DNA of 64,000 bases from Lytechinus variegatus (lineage: Eukaryota; Echinodermata; Echinoidea; Temnopleuroida; Toxopneustidae). The notes below the pieces were generated by a model. The model did not search any database. It saw only the letters and a list, made by a program, of their open reading frames with translations, and was not told the DNA's origin. Shown in pieces: positions 12,803 through 22,525 of the stretch; the stretch's first letter is position 1, and each line of letters starts with the position of its first letter. Position numbers and translations under genes: made by a program. Location: positions 66,402,754 through 66,466,753 of the forward strand of contig NC_054741.1 of NCBI RefSeq assembly GCF_018143015.1. The letters run 5' to 3'.

Positions 12803-15800
12803 AAGAAGAAGAAGAAGAAGAAGAAAAAGAAAGAAGAAAATGAAGAAGACTGAAGAAGAAGAAAAAGAAGAAGAACAATCGAAGCGTAATCGAAAAATAT
12901 AAAGTGCAATCTGATGAAGATGAACAACGAAAGACGCCACAGACGCTTAACATAATGGAAAGAGCATCACCCCAGGTGGGTGTTTCATAAAGCTGTTCGT
13001 AAGATACGAATGACTTAACGCACGACTGGTGATCCTTTCTTATGCTATGTGATATCCCTATGTATAGATTTATGACCATAGAGCATGTTCCAGTCCTGCG
13101 TAAAGTTGTGCGTAACTTTACGAACAGCTTTATGAAACACCAACCAGGGATACAACGATGTTAGAGTAGAAAGAGCGCAATTTTAGAACTTGTTCCGGGC
13201 GCAAGTGATTTACATTGATGAGACAATCTCTAGGCCTATAACTTACTTGTATAAATTCTAAAATCATTCATCCCTGCAAAATACAATTTCATGTAGTAAG
13301 AGAATATTCAATGTCAGTATATTAGTTTGTATATAACTTTGAGACAAATCCATAAAGTGAATTGTCGTGAATAAGTTGAAATCGGCTACAAACGGACAGG
13401 GGCCTAATAGCAAATCTGCGTTTCAAAAACCGATTAAGGTCGACCACAGTTTTTATTGAAAAATGACAGATAGTTGGTGTGTTTCTAACATTACTAACCT
13501 GCATAGAAGAGAATAGCATGATGACACCTCCAATTGTAAAACAGATAGTTCCAGGAAAAACAAGAATTGAGTACGTCGGGGAACTGAATGCCATCAAGAT
13601 GTAGCCAACAAGCATCAGGATACTAATGGATATATTTGGTTGGAAAAGGGAAATTGGAGATGGTTAAAAGAGAAATACAACTGCCATGACTGTGTACGCC
13701 TAGTTGATAGAGGACAACCAATGCACTCAACCGAAATAAAGACAAGAAACAAAAAAACAATAAAAAATGTTGAGTTGAAATAGAAATTTTAAAGAAGTAG
13801 AAGTAGTAAATAAAAAAATTATATGTCTTTCTCAACCATGATTATAACCAAAAGCGATTCAAGGGTACTTTGATATGAGATAAGATGGTCAAAAATTTAG
13901 TCCGATCTATTTCTAGAGCTGTTATTCATATATTTTAAAATAATCTCCCCACTCTTATTCTTGTTGTCTGGTTCCATTTTCCCCTTTGTTATCCCTTGCA
14001 AAATACGCATAATACACTTCAATGATTGGCTAAAATGCTAATGTTTTATTCATGTCCTCAAGCATTGAACATTTTTTTTCTGTTCCACAATTCTTAACGA
14101 TATCTGTGCTAAGTGTCTTTTCTTTTTGACTCTGCGAAGTTCAACTTTTTGAAAAACAATAGCAAGACTAATTATTATGTTTGCAGAATTGATGTCCGGA
14201 ATCACGATTTCTGAGAATTGAGCAGAAAATCTTTGAGGGAACATCGGCACCAAACTAATGGCATTCCATACGAATAAAAGAAAGTTAAGTTCAATTTGGT
14301 ACTTTGAACTCACTTGCCATTGTAATGTGTTTGCTGGGGTTCGGCGTCGCAGTCACGTCGGGTCGCATTTATGTTATACTACGAAAACCTCAATTTCCGT
14401 ATTTCCAGAACAGTCTTTTCCTGATCCAAAATAAATCTAAGATCTGACTGACATAATATTTTCTCAAAAAATAATGCAGTTTTTCGTAGAACTAAATTGT
14501 TCAATTTGAATGCCTCATGCACGTCCTTGTTAAATCTGTATTTTAGTTTTATTGTCAAATATCAGGGGTAGATGTGGACTTGTTTAGTAACGACAAAACT
14601 GCATCAAATCTAGGCCAAATATGGTCAGAGCGGGATAAGACCTTTGATACCGCAGGTGCCTGCCGGCTGGGAAATTTCCGATGTAGGCTAGGTAATTGGG
14701 TGTTGAAGTTAAAAGTTAGGCCTGGGCCTACTGATTTTTTTTGACACCGCTATTTCATCTTCATATGAATCAATACAATTATCTGCATTTTAAAAAATAA
14801 TTTAAAAGTAAGTAATGTTATTCGATTTGGAATGATACCAGTATCTAGATTTGATTTGAATTAAATTTATAGTGCTACAAATGCAAGTTGAATGGAAGGA
14901 ACCAGTGCTGTATCGGCTCCTCATTGCTTCTTGCGCTGTCCAAGAAATCAGCTTTTCACGGAGCTTTCGGCCTGACATGCTTGAAGAACCCTGACAACAA
15001 CGTTTAGTTTTTATTTTATCGGAAACCCACCTCATGACCAGACGTGACAATCTGGTACCGTAGTGATCAAATAGAAAACCAACGGGGAACATGCACGCAG
15101 CCTGAACTGCCACGGCCACCGAGAAGACAAGTTGAATACGACTCTCCTGCTCTGGGCAAGACTCCACGATGTCTGTATCACGGCTACGGTTATAAACAGC
15201 GGTAGTACCGATGATCTGTAGTTAGGATGACAACAATACAGATACAGTTGTGTGCTGGAGATCAGAGCTAGGCAGGGGAAGAACATTCTGAGGCTGTATG
15301 AATAATGAATACCTAATTCAAACTTAGATATCAATGATCTTGCTGGAATCTTCAGAATATAATTACACTGTATAGTCGAACAACCGACCTTTTAATTTAG
15401 ATATACGGGAGCTAGTCTAGAGAACGTTAGGATTTAATTAATTTTTAATTCCCATCGAATTCTGGAGGCAAATGTTGATCGACATGACCTCTGTTTTACA
15501 ATATGAACTCCTCAAAAATACAATAATATGCTGCTTTTTATCATGATGAAAGATACATATTCCATGATAGAATATGTGTAATGTCTATCTTCATTTCGAT
15601 TGTGGAAAGCAATTATGTATTTATCACTGATGTGTATTTTCAGGCTAGCCTCACAGAAGACTATAAGAAAAGTTTCAACTCTGCACGACAATTTGCCTCT
15701 TACCTCTGTTGAAGATGTTGAGTTTTCGCTGCTGCCGTAGCATAGGTCGCTGAAATATCCAAGTTGTATGTAGACGAAGACAAGTGAGGGCCAGCCAAAG

Positions 15801-15886
15801 ATGATACCTCCGTGTATTAGATTCTCAAAACAGACAAACACCAGGGCCAGAAGGCGCTCCGTGACCAAGACGGCCTTTATCACCAT
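2873..15886 (-). CDS. SLC43A3-like: SLC43A3-like MFS transporter, copy A (complete, 9 coding exons)
   Basis: Joined exons 15886-15704, 15215-15031, 13622-13499, 12225-12133, 8170-7633, 7177-7073, 6665-6467, 6119-5996 and 2956-2873 give 1635 nt, 544 aa plus TAG, with all phases agreeing. Seen: [11 protein letters not shown] near residue 30 in TM1; a major facilitator loop motif G-x3-D-x2-G-x-R at 107-116; [11 protein letters not shown] at 231-241 before a long polar loop (about 242-325); GLLMDRN at 397-403; [11 protein letters not shown] in exon 7. These match the SLC43 family and vertebrate SLC43A3 best (human is about 490 aa; this one has a longer central loop). SLC43A3 is a plasma-membrane facilitative purine nucleobase transporter; SLC43A1/A2 carry large neutral amino acids, so substrate is inferred only. 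Sequons at N55 and N70 fall in the predicted first extracellular loop. Copy B lies upstream in the same orientation. Untranslated exons were not resolved. Confidence 0.88.
3508..5395. mobile_element. TIR element in intron 8 of copy A, with a nested insertion
   Basis: AAACCCCTCAAAAAAAGTT at the left end recurs inverted at 5369-5395. Inside, left and right halves share further segments (GATGATGGCACA near 3963 and 5331). No transposase seen, so probably non-autonomous. It is interrupted by the element at 4145-5320. Confidence 0.65.
4145..5320. mobile_element. Nested foldback element with 6-bp target duplication
   Basis: Long inverted ends: AGGCTTATGTCGAAAGGGTG at the left returns inverted at the right, and the arms continue through a C/G homopolymer tract and the GTTTGGACGAAAGGGTG motif for about 140 bp. 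ATCTAT flanks both sides (4139-4144, 5321-5326), as expected for a target-site duplication. An (AAT)n stretch lies inside near 4757-4875. Confidence 0.7.
5561..5950. repeat. Direct and inverted GGTTCGTAATTCCGAA repeats
   Basis: The left half repeats GGTTCGTAATTCCGAA-like words, the right half repeats the complement TTCGGAATTACGAACC, so the block can fold into a hairpin. It lies in intron 8 of copy A, ending about 45 bp from exon 8. Confidence 0.65.
5996..6119 (-). CDS. SLC43A3-like: Copy A coding exon 8
   Basis: Residues 476-517, 124 nt. Acceptor after GTCATAG, donor GTAAGA. It encodes [15 protein letters not shown] and FLQYPIF, matching the FPSEHFG and LLQFPIF region of SLC43A3. The upstream three quarters is nearly identical to copy B exon 8, including the adjacent intron. 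Confidence 0.87.
6467..6665 (-). CDS. SLC43A3-like: Copy A coding exon 7
   Basis: Residues 410-475, 199 nt, entering in phase 1 and leaving in phase 2. Acceptor after CATTCAG, donor GTAAGT. It encodes a basic linker and two membrane segments including [11 protein letters not shown], close to the LPLQYLTF region of human SLC43A3. Confidence 0.86.
7073..7177 (-). CDS. SLC43A3-like: Copy A coding exon 6
   Basis: Residues 375-409, 105 nt, phase 1 at both ends. Acceptor after CTCTACAG, donor GTAAGT. It carries [14 protein letters not shown] and the [11 protein letters not shown] motif typical of the SLC43 family. Confidence 0.85.
7633..8170 (-). CDS. SLC43A3-like: Copy A coding exon 5 (central loop)
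   Basis: Residues 196-374 plus one base, 538 nt. Acceptor after TGTCTAG; donor GTAAGT. It encodes one transmembrane segment, [11 protein letters not shown], a polar Ser/Arg/Glu-rich loop of about 85 residues, then two further membrane segments ending in NGDEDLG. Copy C splits this exon with an intron. Confidence 0.87.
8482..11415 (-). mobile_element. PIF/Harbinger-type DNA transposon in intron 4 of copy A
   Basis: Ends read TTATGCTAGGTTCACACCAA at the left and its near-perfect inverse at 11394-11415. Subterminal zones (8520-8770 and 11040-11340) are packed with short words such as AAAGCGTAA, AAAGCTTATC and TATCAGAGCG, as expected of transposase binding arrays. A broken HARBI1-like gene lies between. 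The outer TTA/TAA are complementary, so the exact target duplication cannot be fixed by eye. Confidence 0.78.
9543..11031 (-). pseudogene. HARBI1-like DDE nuclease, broken
   Basis: Fragments in different frames: 11031-10816; a stretch about 10770-10590 with RPWL and QQYGQY motifs; 10602-10222 with [28 protein letters not shown] and [17 protein letters not shown]; and 10094-9543 with [11 protein letters not shown] and [13 protein letters not shown] precedes the last fragment. These are the order and motifs of the PIF/Harbinger nuclease, with the three acidic residues of the DDE triad visible (GTLDG, GDDAF, VVENAF). Frameshifts and stops between the pieces, and material missing after YKFIWIEV, make it non-functional. 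No Myb/SANT-type partner gene was seen. Confidence 0.85.
12133..12225 (-). CDS. SLC43A3-like: Copy A coding exon 4
   Basis: Residues 165-195, exactly 31 codons. Acceptor after AAAAGCAG, donor GTGGGA after GCAAAG. It encodes [20 protein letters not shown], equivalent to the NLFGxxxSTI segment of the SLC43 family. The correct frame is fixed by junction phase 0 on both sides. Confidence 0.83.
12745..12880. repeat. (GAA)n microsatellite
   Basis: Purine-rich GAA/GAAGAG run in intron 3 of copy A, with interruptions. Its minus strand gives spurious Ser/Phe-rich reading frames. Confidence 0.85.
12979..13142. mobile_element. MITE-like foldback, family shared with 33669-33849
   Basis: GGTGTTTCATAAAGCTGTTC at the left end and its inverse at the right end; total about 164 bp, no coding capacity. 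Contains ACTGGTGATCCTTTCTT, also present in the copy in gene B. Confidence 0.75.
13499..13622 (-). CDS. SLC43A3-like: Copy A coding exon 3
   Basis: Residues 123-164, 124 nt, the same length in all three paralogues. Acceptor after CCATTAG, donor GTTAGT after ATGCAG. It encodes TM3 and TM4 ([27 protein letters not shown]). Confidence 0.85.
15031..15215 (-). CDS. SLC43A3-like: Copy A coding exon 2
   Basis: Residues 62-122 plus two bases. The acceptor follows CTACAG; the donor is GTGGGT after ATGAG. It holds [14 protein letters not shown], shared with copy B, then TM2 and the loop motif [13 protein letters not shown]. Confidence 0.85.
15704..15886 (-). CDS. SLC43A3-like: Copy A coding exon 1
   Basis: Codons 1-61, ending in phase 0 before a GTAAGA donor. 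The ATG at 15886 is the first in frame before the TM1 motif GWPSLVFV and aligns within a residue or two of the chosen start of copy B. It encodes TM1 and the start of the extracellular loop (NST sequon at 55). Confidence 0.82.
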
Positions 15887-17203
15887 GGTGGTCGATTTTC
15901 AGCTCTTTTCAATTTGAAATCAATTCTGGTTTTTTGAGAAGATTTGAAAAAAAATGAGGCCACTGATTTTAAAGCCTGAAATTAACATCTGTATATTAAA
16001 ACACAAAAAAGTTATATAAAAACTTCGTTCACATCTTACATAGATAGCTAAAATAGAAAGTAATTCGTACGTACTTAAGTTGTCAAACCTTACCTTCGTG
16101 CGAAACAAAACCGGAATTTTTCAGTTTGATTTTCAACCACTTTTTAAAAAATTAGCATCGCTTGTATTTGTAATTCACGATTAAGCATGAATGAGTGTTC
16201 ACATTTTCATTCTACCTGGCGTTACAATTAAATATCCAAGCCGCCAAGTTGACGCCAACTCTCTTAGAAGTACAGAATATTATCTATAAAAGTGAAGCAA
16301 ATTTATAAGGGAACTACCTGAAGAAAATGCCGCCGCATGTATTACCTATAGGCATGATAGGAGGAACGTTTGGAAACCGGCTCATGTGAGGAACCGAAGA
16401 TGAAAGTAAGGTGAGGGGATGGGGGGGGGGGGGGTAGGAGAGGTATTTAACAATGATTGCTTTTGAACCACACAAAATGCACTAACGGGTCATTGCTAGT
16501 TGAATTCGCCCATTGGGTTAATCCTACTCATTGAGGCTTACTATCTTTCCGACTGAAGGCCCCTGACGTGAAATACATAAATTATTTTCAATGCATTGGT
16601 CGGATTAATACTGGAATGTGATGATCAACTATTTTTCAGCCGGATAGAGAGGATGCTCATCTTTAACAATAGTGGAGAAATTGTTTTGAAAAGGCTGAAT
16701 ACCTTGCCCGGGGCATATTGTCATCTATTTAGGTGAGGGATAAACGCAATTGCTCTGATCAAACATGCCATGGACAACGAACTGCATATATGCCGATCAG
16801 ACATTGGGAAAGTAATGGTTGGTGCATAGCATATTCATTTAAGTTTGATATAAACGTGTTTTTTAAAGCTTGTGTGTTATAATAATAATATAGGCGATGT
16901 TCCTGTTTCCCACTCTAGCTTGTCGTATAAATTAACATATTAACATCACGGCAAATGTTCTTTAAAGTTAATTTTCAAGTTCACGCCCAATTATAGTATA
17001 GGCTGTACTTTTTTTAAATATATTAATTCATAGAACGTGTAGAAAAGAAACTTATTAAATGTTACACGAAGTTTCATGCTAAGGAATTGATATAATAGGC
17101 ACATGAAAATGATGCATGTGTGAACTTTGTAACTATAATCTATTCACCACAATGACGTCACTCGTCTGTTTTGACAAAAATAGCTTTTGTACTGCACCCC
17201 GAC
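15887..17203. other. No gene seen; 5' flank of copy A
   Basis: AT-rich sequence that should contain the promoter and any untranslated exon of copy A; neither can be identified. A long poly-G run lies near 16421-16435. Confidence 0.4.
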
Positions 17204-17344
17204 GGGCCCGTTTCATGAAGAGTTATACAACTTTTGTAACTTTGCCATTATGGCTCTCAGCAGCCAATCAAAAATCGAGGTTACCATGGTAGTTACCATT
17301 ATGGCAAAGTTACAACAGTTGCAACTCTTTATGAAACTGGCCCC
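17204..17344. mobile_element. Short foldback element (MITE-like)
   Basis: Left GGGCCCGTTTCATGAAGAGT pairs with the right AACTCTTTATGAAACTGGCCCC; arms continue through AACTTTGCCATTATGG. About 141 bp. Confidence 0.75.
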
Positions 17345-18884
17345 AGTCAAACAGTATGACAAAGATATTTTAGAATGTCTACATACCCTATTATACTAAC
17401 CGTGGAGGTTATAGGGGATGATGAAGAACCGCTTTCCTACGATTTTTCAAACGATGAAAAAGTACCAAAGTATGAAACGCTATAAAAAAAAAAGTGGGGC
17501 GGATTGGTCATATTTAGTATTTGTATGTATTTTATGATTGTTTGTACCTGATGATGGGTTAAATAAATTGAATTGAATAGATATATACGACTGCCAATTT
17601 ATAAAAAATACAAATGTACGCACATTTACAATTCAAATTCAATTTTGCATGCTGGGATCATTTAATATAAATTTGATAACTGCTTGTATAATGTCTGAAT
17701 AAAACTAGATTGCCATTTTACGTATTTTGGACTGTGGTAATTGCATTGCTTTCATTTTCAATTATCCCACTATCTTCTGAATTGTGTAATTCCCATAGGC
17801 TTTAAAAAGACACCGGCCATGCAGTTTCAGCAAGCCCTCGTGTTAATTTTGGATATTCGGCAGGAGATGGTTTCGAGTTAATATTGTGGAATTCTAGAAA
17901 GTGTTTTCACAGTTCAACACAATCATGTCAAGGATGATGTTGAGTTCTGTTCAATCTGGCGTGCGTGGGAATGTAGTTGTTTAAGTTGAAATCTGCGTCA
18001 TATTAAGCAACGTTTTGTTCAGGATCAGAAAAGGGCAATTTCTTTCTTGTAGCTCCATTGGTGTTATAGGTAAAGCAAAATGAGAATGGCGGATTTTTTT
18101 CCGATTCGATTCTTACTGAAATGCAACATGTCTAAAAAAAAAGCGAAATGAATTAGATTTGAGCATCCCAGAGAAAATACAAAAAATGATAATTATTGTT
18201 AGATGTCTCCGGAAAAAATGCTTTGGATCACGTTTTGGTCTTCCATGCCAAAGGATGAAACAGACATTCCTGTAAAGACTGAGAAATATTCAATTGATAA
18301 AGGTCATCAATATTATGGACGTTGATTGTTCTATTTTACAGTCAGACAGCAGGTCCCTATGCTATTGAGCAAAAAGGCCAGATTAATCCAAATCATCTCG
18401 TGGCTGAATCCTCCTCCTTGCAAAATCTCGTGATTCGTGAGATTTTCTTTCTCTAAGAATTTACCTGTTTTAATCTCAAGTTAAATGAAATATTATTGCA
18501 CCATCAGATAGAGTAAAAGTTACTCTTTCATATTGGTCATTTATTTTGTATACAATATTTTGTTAAATAAGTAAATTTCTGGCCTGAAAGTGTGCCTCAA
18601 AACAGAATTTTCTTCCTCTGTTTTCTTTTGCAAATTGTGCAAAACTTTTTATTTTGAGCCTCAATGATATCTATATCACCATAAAGCTGAACTTCTGTAC
18701 TTTCTCACAATGCCACTCTTGATATGCGGCACCTTTTAATCGGGTCAAGATCACATGCACTTTTCCCACCAAGGTAAAAGACGAGATTTCTGAAATTTTG
18801 TACTTGCATGAATCCAGAGTCCTGATTGGCTGGATAAGGTTCACAAAACAACAGGCGCGGGGTAGTTGAGGAGATTACCACATG

Positions 18885-19050
18885 GCAGGGGCCGCGGAAC
18901 CGGGGGGGGGGGCTTCAGCCCCCCCACTTTTTCCAAAACCGTGTACAAAAACGCAAAAATGACCATACGATTGTGATTTTTAGCATGGTCAGCCCCCCCA
19001 CTTTTGGCTCAGCCCCCCCCCCACTTTGAAAACCGTTCCGCGGCCCCTGC
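18885..19050. mobile_element. Short TIR element with C/G tracts
   Basis: GCAGGGGCCGCGGAAC at the left end, its inverse at the right, with several CCCCCCCACTTTT words inside. Non-coding. Confidence 0.65.
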
Positions 19051-19600
19051 ATGGGAAGTGTGACCTTCCCACGAACCCAGGCACTGGAATCGTTGGAATT
19101 TGCCACTGGGTGGTCTCTTTGACCAATCAGAATGCAGTATTCTTGTTTTCAAACTACTTTATGTACTTGGCAAATAAAAAGTGTGATCTTGACCCGATTA
19201 AACCAATTCTTATTTTGAAACCTATATCATTTCAAAGCATACATATTCAGCTTTATCATGATATAAAAATAATTTGGGCTCAAACATAAATAAAGTGTGA
19301 AAATAGCAGATTTTGTCAGGTAAAAATATTTATTTTGTAGCATATTTTAGATCAAAATTTTAACCTATATAACAAAATCTTTGAATATATCCAAACACAT
19401 GACCTGAAAGAATGATTCTTCTTTACAATGGAATTAAAATCATGAAATTCGATGCACAATTAGAGCAGCAATGACTGAATGAAAAGAGGTGTTTCGGTCC
19501 GCATCAAGCTCATTAAATATGCAAAACAACTCAAGTCATGAATATCACTTGGATGAAAGAAGCCACTTTCTTGGGACCTGCAGTCTGACTGCTTTCACCC

Positions 19601-20008
19601 TAAATTGTAGGAGAACGGAACGCCCAGTCAGATTTTTTTTTCGTATATGTAAGAATGAAGTTAATTTCTGTCTGGGAGATGGTTTCCTGTGAATTATGAG
19701 CCTACTGGGCATGCCCCTTTAAAGTGTAGGAGAACGGAACACCCAGTCAGATTATGTTTTTTCTTATTTTTTGTTTTGTATTTGTAAGAATGTAGTTAAT
19801 TTATATCTGGGAGATGGCGTCCTGTGAATTATGAGCCTACTGGGCTTGCCCCTTAAAGTGTATTAGAACGGAACGCCTAGTCAGATTAATTTTTCTTTGT
19901 TTTGTATTTGTAAGAATGTAGTTACAGTAATTTCTGTCTGGAGATGGTGTCCTGTGAATTATGAGCCTACTGGGCTTGCCCCTTAAATTGTAGGAGAACG
20001 GAACCCCT
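19601..20008. repeat. Tandem repeat, about three units of 119-134 bp
   Basis: Units begin at about 19601, 19720, 19854 and 19984 with TAAA(G/T)TGTAGGAGAACGGAA and contain GAATTATGAGCCTACTGGGC. Length varies mainly through T-rich runs. Confidence 0.8.
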
Positions 20009-22503
20009 ATTGGTGTTTGATGGTCATGATGATTCTGTTCAGATTTAAAATGATTTTCTACATGCAGCTGTGTACGAATAAAATGAATCGGGAGAAAGGA
20101 GCTGAAACGTAATGACCCATTTTCATAGTGTTTACCTAAATCAAATATATTGATCTTTTTTCCTTTGGGAATATAGTATCGAGGCCATAATCCCATTGTT
20201 ATCCAATCATAATACAACCGGAATGAAGTCTTTATTATTTTGATTATCATTATTGTCAGTTATCAGAAAGTATATGGGCTATCTTCAAACCCATTTCTCT
20301 ATCGGATGGCGATTGAAGATTAATGCAATGCCATTCAAAGGAGTTTGGTGCTACGTTGGGGGTATCGATGCATGTCTTGAATATAACGACCTTTGACATT
20401 TTGATTTGAATTAAGGGATCGCATTCAACTACATATCTTCTAATAATAGGGATAATAATAGAATGATAGAGTGTATTTGTGGGTGTGTACATGTGTGTGT
20501 AAGGGGGGGGGGGTCTCGCGCCCCTTCCACTTTTCCAACCGATTATACTTTGCCACTCATCGCTTGCATTCGAAGGATGTGCCAACGTCATCTAACATGT
20601 CTATAGTAACAGTATTGTGATTATTGCTTTCGTAAATGTACTGACGCAACAGTATGACTTTATTCTGTATGCTATTAACAATGCGTTTTTATTATCATAA
20701 ATGGTACCGGCGCTGTCTGGGACGTGCGAATGTCGCAACCCGGACTTGTCTAAACATTCAAATATATATTTCAAATGAATCTATTTACATGATATCAATG
20801 AAAGAGGGGTTCATTGAACAACATAGATCATGATGATTCTATACGGAGTGTTTGTGGTAAAGAGGTTACATATTTCTGAATTGTGACGATCCTTTGATGA
20901 TTTTTCATCCGCGTATAAGCAGAGATAGAACTTTGACAAAAGGAAACCACATAGAAATCATAATCAACCCATTTTCCGAATAACAATTTCAGAGCGAGCG
21001 AATAAACTTTTGGGAAAACAGAATGATCAAATTTGTTAGGAAAAGGACGTAATCAATATAATTTGTTTTGAAATAAATGTAATTAATGAGACATTTGACA
21101 ATTTTTACGATTTTCAATGTACATGTATACATGTAAACATGTAAAATGATGTATAGTATGCTGCTTTACACGGGTGGTAAAATGGGTACCGCGTTAAAAA
21201 CAATTAGGAAGGAGCAAAACAAACCAGCTTTCTTTTTTTTTGAGGGGGGGGGCAGTTGTTTTTGAGACTCGAGGATCTGGAGTAAGCAATTGTAGGAACA
21301 TATATACAAAATGAAAATTACAAAATCTAAAATAACTTTAAGACTTCCGTGCTCCTTCACCCCCCCCCCCCCGCTGATAATGGTAAGCTAAGATGCACAA
21401 AAAAATAGAATTTAGAAATCAAAATGCACTTTTTCTCACTCAAAATGCACAAAAGTCTCTAAGTTCGTATAGAAATAAATCAAACATAAAATCGAAATGT
21501 ATATCAAAAAACAGGAAACTGAAAGCGAATTAAAGGAAACAAAAATAGACAAAACATAACAATGAAAAATTAATTGAAGCATTGTCGAACTTACCGATAA
21601 TATCTTTCAAGATGTAGGTATAGGAAAGGAAGATCAAGGTTACTTCTTCTTACCCATGCAGGCCAAGTTATGTTACATGATGAGCCGGAGGAAATCATGT
21701 CATGCTATTCATATCAACCCATTTCAATCATGGGCTCTCCTTTTTTGTTGTCAGGAATGCATATTTGCTCGACTCACCAATGAATTTGTTCAGTTGGTTG
21801 CACGGTTTAGGTTCAAAGAATCCGATCCAGGTTTCCAGTCATGCTTCAGATATGTCTTTTGAATAGGTATGATGGCAAAACAAAGTCTGAAAACTCGTAC
21901 ATCGAGGCAGAGTCGTGTAAATGACGGAATATGATCAGGCGGGGGAGTGCAAGAATGGGGATGATTTTTTTTAAATCAATATTTGCGCCACAGACGTGAG
22001 AGAGTTTAACCATTGGGCATTTTAGCAATAAAATTGAAGACGCTTTCTATAACGCAGGGGATGTTATTTGTTTGTATTTATTTGATTTATATTTTGTTGA
22101 AAATGAAATAAATGAATTTTCAAAAGCGCTTTGACAAAGCAATCTCTGTCGAAAATCGGTGAATCAAGCATGTCAAGGTAGCAATGTCCTCCTGGACTCT
22201 GGACGAACGACATATGCGAATCTTAAAACTGTGGCGGCCTTCCGTCTTGGATTGGGTCCTGGATGTTGCGGGGGTGGGGCTGTCCCTTGCCTCTATCACC
22301 TTCATCAAATGATGACCTAGCATCCCTTTATTGCGAGCGGTTTCTTTATAAGAGACCTGGGCTTGTTCCGTTTTCCCACAATATATGGGGGGGGGGGGAG
22401 AGTTGAGAGGTAATGTGAATTGGTAATTTCTATTGATTGAAGCTGTATATTCTCTATGGGAATGCTTAGAAGTCAACTGAGATTCAATTAATTACACCGG
22501 TTG
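20009..22503. other. No gene seen
   Basis: Sequence with several G or C homopolymer runs (20506, 21245, 21361, 22388). Short open frames, the longest 20250-19837 overlapping the tandem repeat, show no recognisable protein. Confidence 0.4.
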
Positions 22504-22517
22504 GAGACGATGATTTT
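22504..22517. repeat. LINE target-site duplication, left copy
   Basis: GAGACGATGATTTT, identical to 27839-27852. The T run that follows makes the inner boundary uncertain by a few bases. Confidence 0.8.
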
Positions 22518-22525
22518 TTTTTCTT

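Noticed and set aside
12607-13079. Ser/Phe-rich frames of 85-119 aa on the minus strand.
   Set aside because: Produced by the (GAA)n tract and the adjacent MITE in intron 3 of copy A.
22120-22476. 118-aa minus-strand frame next to the LINE.
   Set aside because: No recognisable domain, includes a G-run translation, and lies outside the target duplication of the LINE.
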